Origin: Bedellia somnulentella
Taxonomy: Eukaryota > Arthropoda > Insecta > Lepidoptera > Bedelliidae
Assembly: GCA_963576735.1 (NCBI GenBank)
Contig: OY755184.1
Coordinates: 7,688,001 to 7,752,000, forward strand
Length of the DNA stretch: 64,000 bases
Reading direction: 5' to 3'
The notes beneath the pieces are model-generated. The model was not told the DNA's origin, did no database searches, and saw nothing but the letters and a program-made list of their open reading frames with translations. Both the position numbers and the translations under genes were made by a program. Shown here one piece after another: positions 10,719 to 20,360 of this stretch; position 1 is the first letter of the stretch, and the number at the start of each line of letters is the position of its first letter.

Positions 10719-10742
10719 ATGAAAAGCAATACGACATGGTAG
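10719..10742 (+). promoter_or_regulatory. Upstream ORF overlapping the AstCC start
   Basis: An ATG 17 bases before the AstCC ATG opens a seven-codon frame (MKSNTTW then TAG). Its stop lies just past the main ATG (10736-10738) in another frame. It begins 16 bases after the predicted acceptor (10702), so it would be in the mature leader. Such overlapping upstream frames usually lower translation of the main frame; whether it does so here is inference. Confidence 0.55.
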
Positions 10743-10822
10743 CTAGTCAGGTGTGGGTGCTGCCGCTGCTGGCCTTGTCTGCTGCCCTGGCTGCACCCGC
10801 TGCTCTCTATGATGACTACACT
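10736..10822 (+). CDS. AstCC: AstCC coding exon 1 (signal peptide)
   Basis: 29 codons. The hydrophobic core WVLPLLALSAALAA is followed by PAALYDDYT; signal cleavage is likely near residue 19-20. The exon is GC-rich and ends at a consensus donor GTAAGT. The upstream acceptor is at 10702. Confidence 0.88.
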
Positions 10823-13499
10823 GTAAGTTTTTGCATACGTTCATATAAATATGGCTGTAAATTCCAGAAGGGGTAGCCAGAGCTTCGGAGTTACAAATTC
10901 CTTAGCCAATTTTGGAACTTGTGTGAGAAAAAGATTGTAAAATATAGTTTGAGATGGATAACTTTTTGCCTTAACCTCCTTCTAAGCTCTCTAAATTTTT
11001 GTTGAAAAAATACATATAAACCTAAAAGCGTGGCATTGTATAAATATATTTAGATGACGAAAAGTAAAAGTAGTAAAAGTAGCTAGCTGGCCAAGCTAGG
11101 TGGACTAATAAAATAGTTAGCCAGTAATGAACAGAAGATCATAAAATACCTCTCTGTCCGATTCAGCCTAGGTACACAACCTTTGCCCCGCCAGGGCGGC
11201 CCTGAGTTGCCCGGCACACATAAAGTCATGGTGAAGCCGCACAGGCCTCAGGGCCTTCAGCACAATTTTTTTTGGAAAAAAATATATCTAGAGGACTGTA
11301 CCTTATTATACCGTTGCAGCTTAGAGCATTCAATCATGAGCAGTAAATGCATGTAAATAGTAAGCTATGCAGAATCGAGCTTAAACTAAAATATTACATC
11401 AGTATAATAATATGTTATTTAACTACTCCAGATATCATTAGAGAAGCGGCCCGCGTTGGTGCTGGATCGTCTGCTGGTAGCGTTGCAGCAAGCACTGCAG
11501 GAACAGCGAGTGTCAGCCCATTCCGTGATGGCGGACAATGATGGGCCGAAATTCGCACCTTTGCGGCAGCTACCACTATACTCCAGTGACATGGTAAATT
11601 GAATTATATATCTGAAAATATATTTTTTATTTAAGATAGTTTTGAAATTATATCTTTTTTAAGTTCAATTTGAAAAGAAAACTAAATTATGAAAAAATAA
11701 AGATATCCTGAATTGATGTGTAAGGCAGGGTTTTTCCCGTTGGTGTCATAAGAAGCGACTAAGGGCAATGAAACTTTTTAAGTGATTAGACGATGTGTCT
11801 TGACATCCTTAATCAAATTAAAAAAATCAAATATTTTTAAATAATTTCCCCACACACTTCCAAAGCTGGCTGACAAATTTCTAATTTTAAGGCTTCGGCT
11901 ACAAATTTTCGGGATTTGTATACATTTGGGATGTGCAAGCAGGATTTAGGAAGGGAATGGGATGTATGAATCAAAAAGTATATTGCACCTCATTGATCTG
12001 GAGAGGGTGAATGATAGGGTACTAAGAATGGGTAAGGTGGTTTGGGCACATAGCCAATGTGGATGGCGTGAGACGTTTGTAAATCAATTTGAAAACGTTC
12101 TTACAAAGTTGGTTTTTTTTTCTGAAAACGGGCTGAAAAGAAGGTAATTTAAAAAAAATAATGAACTTTTGCGTTAGGATCGATCGAGTTTTCATTCATA
12201 TCTCTTAGTTATAAATTCATAAATTACAGTGTGAATTTTACGAAGGCACCGATAGCAATTAAATTTCTAAGAATATTTTCTTTGTTAAACACTAAAGAAT
12301 TAGTGATACAAATAATATCAAAGTTACGTTAAAATACAATTTCTACACTATATGGCTTTGGAAAGCGAAATAATTTAACACAAATTTTAATTGAACTCTT
12401 ACTTCTTTTTTGTCTCTTACGTTTCTATGATAATATGGTGTTATAATATTTAGAAAATAGAAAAAAATTACAATACAATTTTTTTTAAAGTATTTAAAAT
12501 AGATTTTCTTTTTGCTTTGTTATCGAAATGCCTCTCAGCCGAACGGCGTACAACACTTGTTAGCCGCCATTGCCTGCGAGCCTCACGCATACGCACACAC
12601 ACACGCACACACGCAGAAATACAGAGCGCAGCGTTAAAAAGATATATTATATCAGGAGCTCGGTGCACTTTTAACTATTCAATATAACTCGCACTTCGTT
12701 CACTAGAGTTCATAGTACTCCATTAGTGTGCAAGCATACCCGCGTAATATTGAACACACCTACGCACCCCTAACCGCACTAGACCATGTGGGTTTTCTCA
12801 CAAGGATTTAAATATCATCTTCCATTAGTGGCCAAGCAATTTTATATATGAAACAAAGACATTACCTTGATAGCGTAGTGGGAGGACGTGAGTTCAAATG
12901 CTGAGCCTACAACAATGTGTCTTTTGTTTAGAGATGTGTAGTTAATTAAGTAAAGTTACACAAAGTCAGCTCATATTCAGAAGTGTGAATATTAATGCCT
13001 TCGGAGATATACAGAATGAAGGAATAAAATAATCTCAGTTTAGGAATTTATTACCTTGTTTTCTTTACATAAGCTATCTGCCATTTTAAAAGACGTTCCA
13101 GCCATTTTAGAGATTAGCCGAAACATTGATATGCATGTAATAAAAATCGTTTATCTTAATATTATAAACAGGCACTTCAATGTTATTCATTTATAAGGAA
13201 ATTCATTTCTCAATATTTTCCCCGTTCTAATGTCACACGTTTCGATAGAGGTATGTTGTTCTCCTAGGGATATTTATTTTATTTTTTATTTTATTTAGTT
13301 TCCTTCATACTTACCGTTAGTCAAATCGTATGTTACCCGCGGGAAGAAACGGAAAGTCGTGATATAAATCGACACCACAGAGCAAAAATTAATGCTATGC
13401 ATTGTGATATTTCAGAGTTCCCTCCAACGCAGGGGCCAGGCCGGGCCAAGTCGGGGCAGAGTTCTTCGTTGCTACTTCAACGCGATCACCTGCTTTTGA
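10736..13499 (+). CDS. AstCC: Allatostatin double C (AstCC) type neuropeptide precursor, three coding exons
   Basis: Joined segments 10736-10822, 11432-11593 and 13416-13499 give 110 residues; all junctions are phase 0. Donors are ACT|GTAAGT and ATG|GTAAAT; acceptors are ctactccag and atatttcag. Residues 1-20 (MVASQVWVLPLLALSAA...) form a signal peptide. Residues 30-83 are a spacer with Lys-Arg at 34-35 and an amphipathic ALVLDRLLVALQQAL helix. Arg-Arg at 88-89 releases the C-terminal peptide 90-110, ending GRVLRCYFNAITCF, with Cys102 and Cys109 forming the six-residue ring of allatostatin C peptides. There is no C-terminal Gly, so no amidation. The C-terminal Phe and CYFN core are the family hallmark; the Ala-Ile-Thr in place of Pro-Ile-Ser points to AstCC rather than AstC. 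Secreted from neurons or endocrine cells to act on somatostatin-like GPCRs (family knowledge). All coding segments avoid the TEs that fill the introns. Confidence 0.88.
10843..10965 (-). repeat. TATG element fragment, minus strand, in AstCC intron
   Basis: 'atatggctgtaaattccaga' and 'aggggtagccagagcttcgg' are the reverse complement of the family tail; the head half is missing. It begins about 20 bases after the exon 1 donor. Confidence 0.65.
11432..11593 (+). CDS. AstCC: AstCC coding exon 2 (precursor spacer)
   Basis: 54 codons, phase 0 at both ends, GC-rich. Encodes ISLEKRPALVLDRLLVAL and onward to LPLYSSDM. The Lys-Arg pair and the leucine-rich helix match the general layout of AstC-family precursors. 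A longer open frame overlaps it in another phase but is not supported by splice phase. Confidence 0.85.
11716..11925 (+). repeat. TATG element, degraded, in AstCC intron
   Basis: 'aagaagcgactaagggcaat', 'agtgattagacgatgtg' and 'ggcttcggctac' follow the family order but with many changes. It is followed directly by RTE coding fragments. Confidence 0.55.
11930..12065 (+). mobile_element. RTE LINE fragments with internal deletions
   Basis: 'gggatgtgcaagcaggattt' to 'gggatgtatgaatcaaa' matches the RTE segment coding VQAGFRKGMGCM. Then 'attgcacctcattgatctgg' matches the motif A region (FIDLEKAYDRV). Then 'ggtttgggcacatag' matches the WFGHIE region. Three non-adjacent parts of the LINE are fused here, so it is a multiply deleted relic. 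Confidence 0.72.
12593..12615. repeat. (CA)n-like microsatellite
   Basis: A short imperfect CA/CG dinucleotide run in AstCC intron 2. The neighbouring bases 12066-12780 show no other recognisable feature. Confidence 0.7.
12780..13022 (+). repeat. tRNA-derived SINE pieces, degraded
   Basis: 12864-13022 has the A-box-like 'ttgatagcgtagtgggagga', B-box-like 'gtgagttcaaatgctgagcc' and 'acaatgtgtcttttg', with a shortened body. A minus-strand piece ('accatgtgggttttctcaca') lies at 12783-12802. Confidence 0.55.
13317..13385 (-). repeat. TATG element head remnant, minus strand
   Basis: 'acccgcgggaagaaacggaa' and 'aatcgacaccacagagca' are the reverse complement of the family head. It ends 30 bases before AstCC exon 3. 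Confidence 0.5.
13416..13499 (+). CDS. AstCC: AstCC coding exon 3 (mature peptide)
   Basis: 27 codons plus TGA. Arg-Arg is followed by a 21-residue peptide with two cysteines six residues apart (CYFNAITC) and a terminal Phe right before the stop. The acceptor is gatatttcag ending at 13415. Confidence 0.9.
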   Translation, partial: SSLQRRGQAGPSRGRVLRCYFNAITCF

Positions 13500-13514
13500 T
13501 ACGAGAAGCATCGT

Positions 13515-13520
13515 AATAAA
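13515..13520 (+). terminator. AstCC poly(A) signal
   Basis: AATAAA begins 16 bases after the TGA. It is the nearest canonical signal, so the 3' UTR would be very short. Confidence 0.65.
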
Positions 13521-13684
13521 AAAATGCTTCAAGATACATGTATACACTTTACTATCATTATTTCTAGACTTAAGATTTCTTAAAGGTATTTTAATAAACT
13601 TTTGAAAGTATAGTATTTGACTGTGTCTAACTTTTGTGCGTGGTTATCGAATTAGACTGGCGAAGAATGGATGACCGGTGAACT

Positions 13685-13790
13685 TTCATTGTTCTCAGTC
13701 CCCTATATTTTGTGTCGCCTGTTACGATCACCCATTCATGTAGAAATGGGGTAGTTCTATATAAAGCCTTCCCTATACAGCTAATGTGTA
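13685..13790 (-). repeat. TATG element head remnant, minus strand
   Basis: 'acccattcatgtagaaatgg' and 'ggtagttctatataaagcc' resemble the reverse complement of the head. It lies downstream of the AstCC poly(A) signal. Confidence 0.45.
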
Positions 13791-13871
13791 ATATGTATGT
13801 ATTATAATAGTGTATCATTGGAAATAGAATAGAGAGAATACAGAAATAGAGGTTGATAAGGGTTAGAAGAA

Positions 13872-14247
13872 CATAAAAATAACATATAAACGTTCACGCC
13901 TTTTTTATCCCCGAAGGGGTTGGCAGAGGTACCAATACTCCTGGACTCACATGGCAAGCGCCATCTAGTTACCAGAGAAGGTACCCACGTTTTGCTTAGA
14001 CAGTGTACTCACGTGATAGGGGGCAGGCCTATCGCCGTTTTGTACGAATACACTGTCACATGACTAAGTACAACTCAGCCATGTGGGTTTCCTCACGATG
14101 TTTTTCCCTCACCGTTAGCAACCATGATAAATTAACCACACATATGACTTTAGAAAAGACAAATTGGTGTAGGCCCGTCCCAGGATTGGAACTCACGCCC
14201 TTCTGTTTTCGGGCGGGTGTTCTACCCACTGGACTATCATGTCGCAT
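13872..14247 (-). mobile_element. tRNA-derived SINE, full length
   Basis: A complete minus-strand copy: the head 'gacatgatagtccagtgggt', B box 'gtgagttccaatcctggg', the body and the tail with A/T-rich repeats. The 11-base duplication ggttagaagaa lies at 13861-13871 and 14248-14258. Similar to the copy at 16228-16594. From 14260 to 14880 nothing is recognised. Confidence 0.88.
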
Positions 14248-15439
14248 GGTTAGAAGAAATACAAATAAAATTATCGTTGTCGATTTGAAGAGTAGACCAC
14301 CAGAAATAATAGCTGTCGAAACAAGTAGGTAATCGGTAAAAAACAGTAGAAAGTTCGAAAATTTTTAATGGTGTCAGAATAATATTATTCGCCGTACTTT
14401 AGAATAGCAAATTCCCATTTCTACTTATATTCTGACTATTATACGGGTACCGATTTGTTATTACTATAAACAAACATAACTTATTAGTTTATCCCAAAAA
14501 AAATATTCCTTTAATTTTAGTTTACCTATATAATATTCTTATTGTTCAGCAGTCAATTTCAATGCTCAGTCACTTCCTTCTTGGTATTATAACCACTGGT
14601 ATGGATATGTTTGCTGAAAACTCGAGAGGCATGAGTATGTGAAATGTTATAAATTCTTAAAGGATAACAATAATTGTGTTTCTTCGGAAGACCGACACGC
14701 CATAAATATAGCGTGCACTTAAATGTCAATGTCAGTTACGTGGCAATTTCTATTACCCTTAGCGCTGTACATGTCTTCTTGAGAAGCCAATAGTGGATTA
14801 TAGATTATAACGATCAGTTTTATTACAAGTAGAACTCAAGACACTCGGTCTTACATTAATAAATGTATACACCTACTTGTAGGGTAGACCGGGTACAATA
14901 GTACCACGGGTCAATAGTACCATCGGCAATATTTCTGCACACAAGCGACGTTTGTTTGTGTGCGTAGCGTCAGAATATGCGCTTTTTGTGTTTCGAAGCG
15001 CTCACAAGTCAGCGTTGCTCGCGCTGAGAAATGGACGTGTATAGGAAGGATTTTTGTTTTTTGCCCAGCTGCGGTAAGTTTTCACCTCAAATATATATGC
15101 CCATAAGATGCGTAATATGCTCTTTGTTACCAAGGTATTGTTTTCAATAGTTTATCCAGGCTTGAAACTTTGTATGGACAACGAATTCTCGACATTCACT
15201 GTGAAATTGACTGGATTTTAAGTGAAGTTTTCTTGACTACCTACTTGGAACAGTTGTACCAGTCTCCGTGGGGTCAATTGTACCGGTACAATCAACCCCG
15301 TGGTACAATTAACCCTACTCATTGCATTTTAATTTACAAATAGAGAATCCTCCCCTGAGCTCACACATAGAAGACCTTTTAGTACACTTTCCAATAACTT
15401 AAGTAGTGAACTTCGAAACAGACCGCTCTCTTACACTTC

Positions 15440-15907
15440 GCCTTCACCAAGTAAATGTCACCAGCACTTTTCTCCAGAAGCAGTTCGTCCACTACCTAAA
15501 GCACCGCCTCGAAAAACGACCAATCGTGGAAGAAAGAAGAGGCAAACAGCTATATATACTGACACACCGGAGAAGGATGCTATACAGAAAGAAGCAGAAG
15601 AAGCGGAAAAGAAGAAGAGGGCCAAACAAGTCAAAAAGGATTTAGGAAGCTTTGAACAGGGAGGGAAACCTTTTAAAGGAAAGGGAAAAGTAGTCAACCA
15701 AATACTTTAAAAAAGAAAGCTGCAGAAAATGATCCTATGAGTTCTGAAGAGGAAGAAGAATGTTTTTGTGTTTTATGCATGGAGACATATAGTAGAAGTC
15801 GCCCTAACGGAATTTGGGTTCAGTGTTCGCAATGCGGGATGTGGGCACACGAAGAATGTACGCCACAGGAAACTAATTATATATGTCACAACTGTGAATC
15901 AGATTAA
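15440..15907 (+). pseudogene. pogo-like transposase C-terminus with PHD-type zinc finger, frameshifted
   Basis: Frame 3 reads FSPEAVRPLPKAPPRKTTNR ... TDTPEKDAIQKEAEEAEKKK from about 15465, the basic linker typical of insect pogo-like transposases. A frameshift near 15680-15700 moves it to frame 2, which reads ENDPMSSEEEEE and then a zinc finger CFCVLC ... WVQCSQCGMWAHEEC ... YICHNC, ending in TAA at 15905. The cysteine/histidine spacing (C4HC3) is PHD-like. The catalytic DDE domain and DNA-binding domain are missing upstream. A 79-codon frame at 15406 is out of phase and not the real one. Confidence 0.82.
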
Positions 15908-16227
15908 TTTTTTGCTCCCTTTTCTAGTAGGTATAAATTATTTGGGTCAATTGTACCAGGGGTAGAGATGGGTCGAGGGCATAAAAACATATTGGGCAGA
16001 TTGGACGTATTGGGTTAAAATGGGCAAAAATGAATTTACGCCCGATAAATGCCCAATCGCTGGGCGGAAAAACTAAACTCTACTTTAAAATTAAACTACA
16101 AGTGGATCATTATTTTAATTGTGTTTAACATATAAATATACATCAGCGTCGTCAGAATAAAGGAATAAGAAGAAAAAAAGAAGTTATAATATTTCAAATA
16201 TAGGCATATAAGTACTTTAAATTCTTA

Positions 16228-16594
16228 CTTAGACGACATTATAGTCCAATGGGTAGAACACCCGCCCGTAAACAGACAGTCGTGAGTTCAAATCCCGGTT
16301 CGGGGCTACACCAATTGGTCTTTTCTAATGTCATATGTATTGTTAATTTATCGTGGTTGTTAACGGTAAGGGAAAACATCGTGAGAAAACCACATGGTCG
16401 AGTTGTACTTAGCCATATGACAGTGTATTCGTACAAAACGGCGATGGGCCTGCCCCCTATCACGTGAGTACACTGTTCGAGCAAAACGTGGGTACTTACT
16501 TTGGACACTAAGTGGCGCTATCACGTGATGTTCAGAACCATTGGTAGCTCTGCCAACCCCTTCAGGGATAAACGGCGTGAACGTTTATGTTATG
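16228..16594 (+). mobile_element. tRNA-derived SINE, full length, in the hAT element
   Basis: The head 'attatagtccaatgggtaga' and B box 'gtgagttcaaatcccggttc' are clear; the body and the tail 'gcgtgaacgtttatg' are complete. The 11-base duplication ttaaattctta lies at 16217-16227 and 16595-16605. Confidence 0.9.
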
Positions 16595-17039
16595 TTAAAT
16601 TCTTAATCTTAACCCACTTTTACTTTGAACGATTATAATAATAATATTTAGATTAAATAAGTAACTAAGCGAAAAAAAACATAAATATATATTTCATAAT
16701 TATTTTATATGATTATTAACATAATTTAATAAATGTATATTCCGCTAACAGATTTTTTAAATGTGAAAATACTCAAGCACACGCTAAATTTTATACTCAA
16801 AAGGGATGAAATAATACTTAGGTATTAGGGCTTTAAACTGAAAAACAGTTCGTGTTTAAATAGAAAAGAGCAATAAGCATCAATGTATGGAAAAAAAAAT
16901 CACAGCGGACACGAATGATTTTGATGTCATATATTGACAGAGGACATGAATTATTCGTGGCAAAAGGCGCATATGGTCGGTTTGTAATAATTTGGCGGTA
17001 GATGGCACTAACACCAGTAAAGGTATAAAGAAACAGGCA

Positions 17040-17125
17040 AAAACCATTTTTCGCGCCAGTGATCACTTGATACTATAGCTCAGTTGGCAGAGCGACGGGG
17101 GCGTATATCCGCTGCTAGATTTTTG
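17040..17125 (-). repeat. Antisense-tRNA retroposon fragment
   Basis: On the plus strand 'actatagctcagttggcaga' and 'gcgacgggggcgtatatccg' match the tRNA-like part of the family at 26469, 36885 and 63324; the T-arm half is missing. Strand is given in the retroposition direction inferred from other copies. Confidence 0.7.
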
Positions 17126-17299
17126 TTAAGTTGTGTCTTAACTTTTAAAAGGCAAATGCAAATATACACAGTTAAGTAAAATTATACAATAGTAAAAAAT
17201 AATTTCAATATTACGAACATGATATCAATTCAATTTTAATTACCTATATTTATTTTTTTAGCTGGCACCTTCTTTTTTAGTCCAGGTTTAGTGAACTTT

Positions 17300-17556
17300 T
17301 TTGCTGTGTCGGCTAAGTGCCGGTTTAAAATAGCGCTACCCCGTTTCTTCCCATGGGTTATCGTAAGAGGCGACTAAGGGTATCGGTATCGGGGCTTTTT
17401 AAGCGACTTTTGGGCGATGCGGTTGGAGACCCACCACCAAAAATATTTATATACTTAACAATCTTTCTCTACTTAACTTCCAAGTGGCTAAAGAATTTTA
17501 AGATTCAGAAGAGCAGGCTACCCCTTTTAAGGATTTGTAGCCGTAAGTAGATGGAT
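17300..17556 (+). mobile_element. TATG element, full length, in the hAT element
   Basis: Complete order of head, 'gggcgatgcggttggagacc' and 'gatttgtagccgtaag', with moderate divergence. Nested in hAT within pogo. From 17560 to 18420 no other feature is seen. Confidence 0.82.
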
Positions 17557-19034
17557 GTAAAACGTGAAATAAATCGCTCGCTTTGTATTATTTATTCAAT
17601 GTCGCTCTTAGCATTCGTTATGCGTGTGTCTTATCTTGCCATGCCATTCGACATCTTTGGATACTCAAAGGCGCTCATATATTTTCCGTATTTGCTATAA
17701 TTTGTTATTATTAATTGTTATATTTTTAAACTTTCTGTTCACCGTAAATGCGCTTTTTGCATTTGCAGCGTAGAACATAATAATGTATATATTATATTCT
17801 AACAAATAAAATGAGTTGACGTTGATGTTCATACTTTAATAGAAATTAAAAAATGTGCCTGGTCAGAAAGATTAATAACCTCTGACATGTCAAAAAATGG
17901 TAGCTGTCAGAATTCTACGCAATTTAAAAGCTAGGTACAAAATAGCGAGATTGAATCCGGCGGAATGTCAATGTCAATTTGGTGTCAACTCTATATATGT
18001 AAAGTGTCCAATAGGAGCGCGCGATTTGTACTTGATGCGAGCCCAACGTAAATAGGGTTAGATCCTCATACGTTATTAGTGCAAAATCATCATAATCTTG
18101 AGTATGACCATCCAGAATGTTTGTTTAAATTAAAATTTTAAAACAGTATCACAATTTTTCCCCATTGTATTGTAACAAATTAATGAATTATCATGTATGA
18201 TAAGATTCTTGCATTTAAAAATGTTTGCGTTTCTTTCTGCAAAACTTCATAAAACGGGTTGGATTGCACCCATTGACTTTTATGCTAATAGTCCCTATCA
18301 TGAACCCTATAAGTATTATTCATTCTCTAAATAAAATAGGTAATTTTATGATGATTTTAAATAATACCATCAACCACACTCTTATAATAATGATATTTTA
18401 AAGATTAAAATTAAATGAGATTTCTGCCCACGTAATGGACATTTATTCGGCATTTATGGACATCTATTGGGCATAAATCCAATCCGCCCAAAATGCCCGG
18501 GCAAAATCCCATCTCTAACCAGGGGTCAATTGTACCTTCATGTAAAATAGATTTTTAAGTTTTGATATTTCTATGATTGTTATTATGCTTATTGTTGATT
18601 TAGAAGCAATATCCGAGCCAAATAGATGACATGCTATGTGGAAACAGCTAGTTTTTTTTTGTTATTATGGAAGGAAAGTTATTTTTTTGTTTTTAAACTT
18701 AAGTCTTGATTTTTCATACTTGTTCCTAAATATTTTGATCTCAATTAATAAAGACTGATGATTGCAGGAGATTATGAGTATAGAATACAAACAAAGTTGA
18801 TGATTAAATGAACATAATGAGTTGCAGGGGTCAATTGTAACATAAGACATCCTATAGTTCAAATTTGTTTTTTAGTAAGTATTCGAAATAATAATTCAAT
18901 TCTGCATTCTTAAATTTGTAGCTAATGAATCTAGTTTTTACAGCGTCCTAACATAATAAGTTATATTTCATTAGATTTCTCAATATTGAACAATTTCCAA
19001 AGAATGGTACAATTGTCCCCGGTCTACCCTACTT

Positions 19035-19257
19035 TACTTACAGCTGTAACTCCCAAAAAGAGGTAGCGAGAGTTTCAGAATCGGAAATTACTTAGCCACT
19101 TTTTTAGATTTAGTGGTGAAAAGATTGTAAAATAAAAGATGGTTGGTGATGCCACTTCAGCCTCATCGCTCAAGAACCACATTTGAATTCCCAAAATTCC
19201 AAGTCTCTCTTACAAACTCGGGAAAAGACATAAGGAAATGCTTTTGTTAGCCGACAA
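19035..19257 (-). mobile_element. TATG element, degraded, minus strand
   Basis: The reverse-complement tail ('acagctgtaactcccaaaaa', 'gaggtagcgagag') and middle ('ggttggtgatgccac') can be recognised. It lies just outside the right end of the pogo-like element. Nothing recognised from 19258 to 19715. Confidence 0.6.
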
Positions 19258-19725
19258 TAAGCAAACCGAAATGTTATGTCTTTTAAAATGACAGTGTACT
19301 TTTCAAGGCGGGTATTACTCTGAAGTAATACTCATACCTATCTCTTAGTAGGATTACTAGGAAATTTTATGTAAGTGAGAACATTCCTATAAGATAATTT
19401 ATTTGGTCGGGGAAACCTTGTTCTTTGATACCTTTAAAACCCTGTTGCAGATTATAGCTGTAATTACTCAACTCTATGTTTCTGTTACATAGTTGTTATA
19501 TTGGTGAAGATTTATAATTGGTACACGAAATTTTTATAGTATAGTGTAGTGTATAAGTTATGTTTTGCTGTTAATCTTCCGAACGAAATTAAACAAAATG
19601 TAAAATAAATAGTCTGCAAGCATAATTATGTAAATGACATACAAGACAGTGACGGAAGATTGATTGATGAATCCTTAGTATGTGCAATAGTAGGATAGCC
19701 AAATTAAAGTGCTAGGAAAAAACAC

Positions 19726-19974
19726 TGTGTAGTGTCGGCTTAGAATAGCACTACCCCATTTCTTCCGGTGGGTGTACGTAAGAGGCGACTAACGGTTTTG
19801 GGGCTTTTGAGGGATTTTTGGGCGATGCGGTTGGAGACCCATCACCAAAAACCTTTATTTCACCATCTTTTCCCCACAGAACTTCCAAAAGTGGCTGAGG
19901 AATTTCTGATTCCTTAGCTCTGGCTACCCCTTCTTGGGATTTATAGCCGTGAGTATATGTATGTATGTATGTAT
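19726..19974 (+). mobile_element. TATG element, full length, with target-site duplication
   Basis: Close to the consensus throughout and ending (tatg)n. The 10-base duplication gaaaaaacac lies at 19716-19725 and 19975-19984, so the element boundaries are firm. One of the best reference copies. Confidence 0.93.
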
Positions 19975-19990
19975 GAAAAAACACATGTTT

Positions 19991-20160
19991 GTGGGAACAG
20001 CAAAGATATACTGGCCAGTACACCCTGCTGTGTACCAACTTATAATTTGTATCTATGGTTAACTCGAAAAACATTTACACTCCTCGATGTAGGAATATGA
20101 GTGAGACGCTGCTATGTGCGAGTGAGTCCGCAATAGTGTGCGCTCTAACATGACTCCCAC
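19991..20160. repeat. 170-bp dispersed repeat, copy 1
   Basis: About 96% identical to 57914-58083. Starts GTGGGAAC and ends ACTCCCAC, an ~6-base imperfect inverted end (GTGGGA/TCCCAC). 'acatgttt' flanks this copy on both sides (overlapping the last bases), as an 8-base duplication would. Family unknown; a small non-autonomous DNA element is likely. Confidence 0.7.
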
Positions 20161-20340
20161 ATGTTTGAAGGCAATTGTAATGTTATTAATATTTAATTTG
20201 TGAAAAGCATTAAATAAATAATATACCAGCCAGTTATGTTTTGTACCTAATACAGAGAAAAAAAAGGAAATCGGGTTCTAGCTTGTCTGGATCTTGCATC
20301 TGAATAACTTTTTCTATCATGATCTTCTCTCAAGTTTCGT

Positions 20341-20360
20341 CTCTCTCTCTCTCTCTCTCT
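20341..20360. repeat. (CT)10 microsatellite
   Basis: Ten uninterrupted CT units, extended by imperfect ones. The surrounding bases 20161-20507 hold nothing else recognised. Confidence 0.95.

Larger units (their letters stand above)
15963..18517. mobile_element. hAT-family non-autonomous element nested in the pogo-like element
   Basis: Ends TAGAGATGGG / CCCATCTCTA are inverted repeats, followed inward by several copies of 'attgggca'/'tgcccaat'. A perfect 8-base duplication, accagggg, lies at 15955-15962 and 18518-18525; 8-base duplications and these ends are the hAT signature. 2555 bases, with no transposase frame. It carries a SINE, part of an antisense-tRNA retroposon and a TATG element. 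Joining the flanks restores the host motif 'gtaccaggggtcaattgtac'. Confidence 0.88.
14882..19029 (+). mobile_element. pogo-like DNA transposon containing nested elements
   Basis: Bounded by TA (14880-14881 and 19030-19031) and inverted ends GGGTAGACCGGG / CCCGGTCTACCC, which match for at least 12 bases and then for most of the next 15. Motifs like 'ggggtcaattgtacc' recur near the ends (around 15270-15310, 15945, 18524, 18830). TA duplication, the terminal repeats and the transposase tail fit the pogo/Tigger branch of Tc1/mariner. The helix-turn-helix and DDE core are deleted. A hAT element (15963-18517) was inserted later. Confidence 0.85.

Noticed and set aside
11347..11541. 64-codon frame over AstCC exon 2
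   Set aside because: Different phase from the spliced precursor and starts in the intron.
13416..13499. AstC rather than AstCC
   Set aside because: The lepidopteran AstC ring is CYFNPISC; here it is CYFNAITC with a GRVLR lead, which fits AstCC better. Some uncertainty remains without an alignment.
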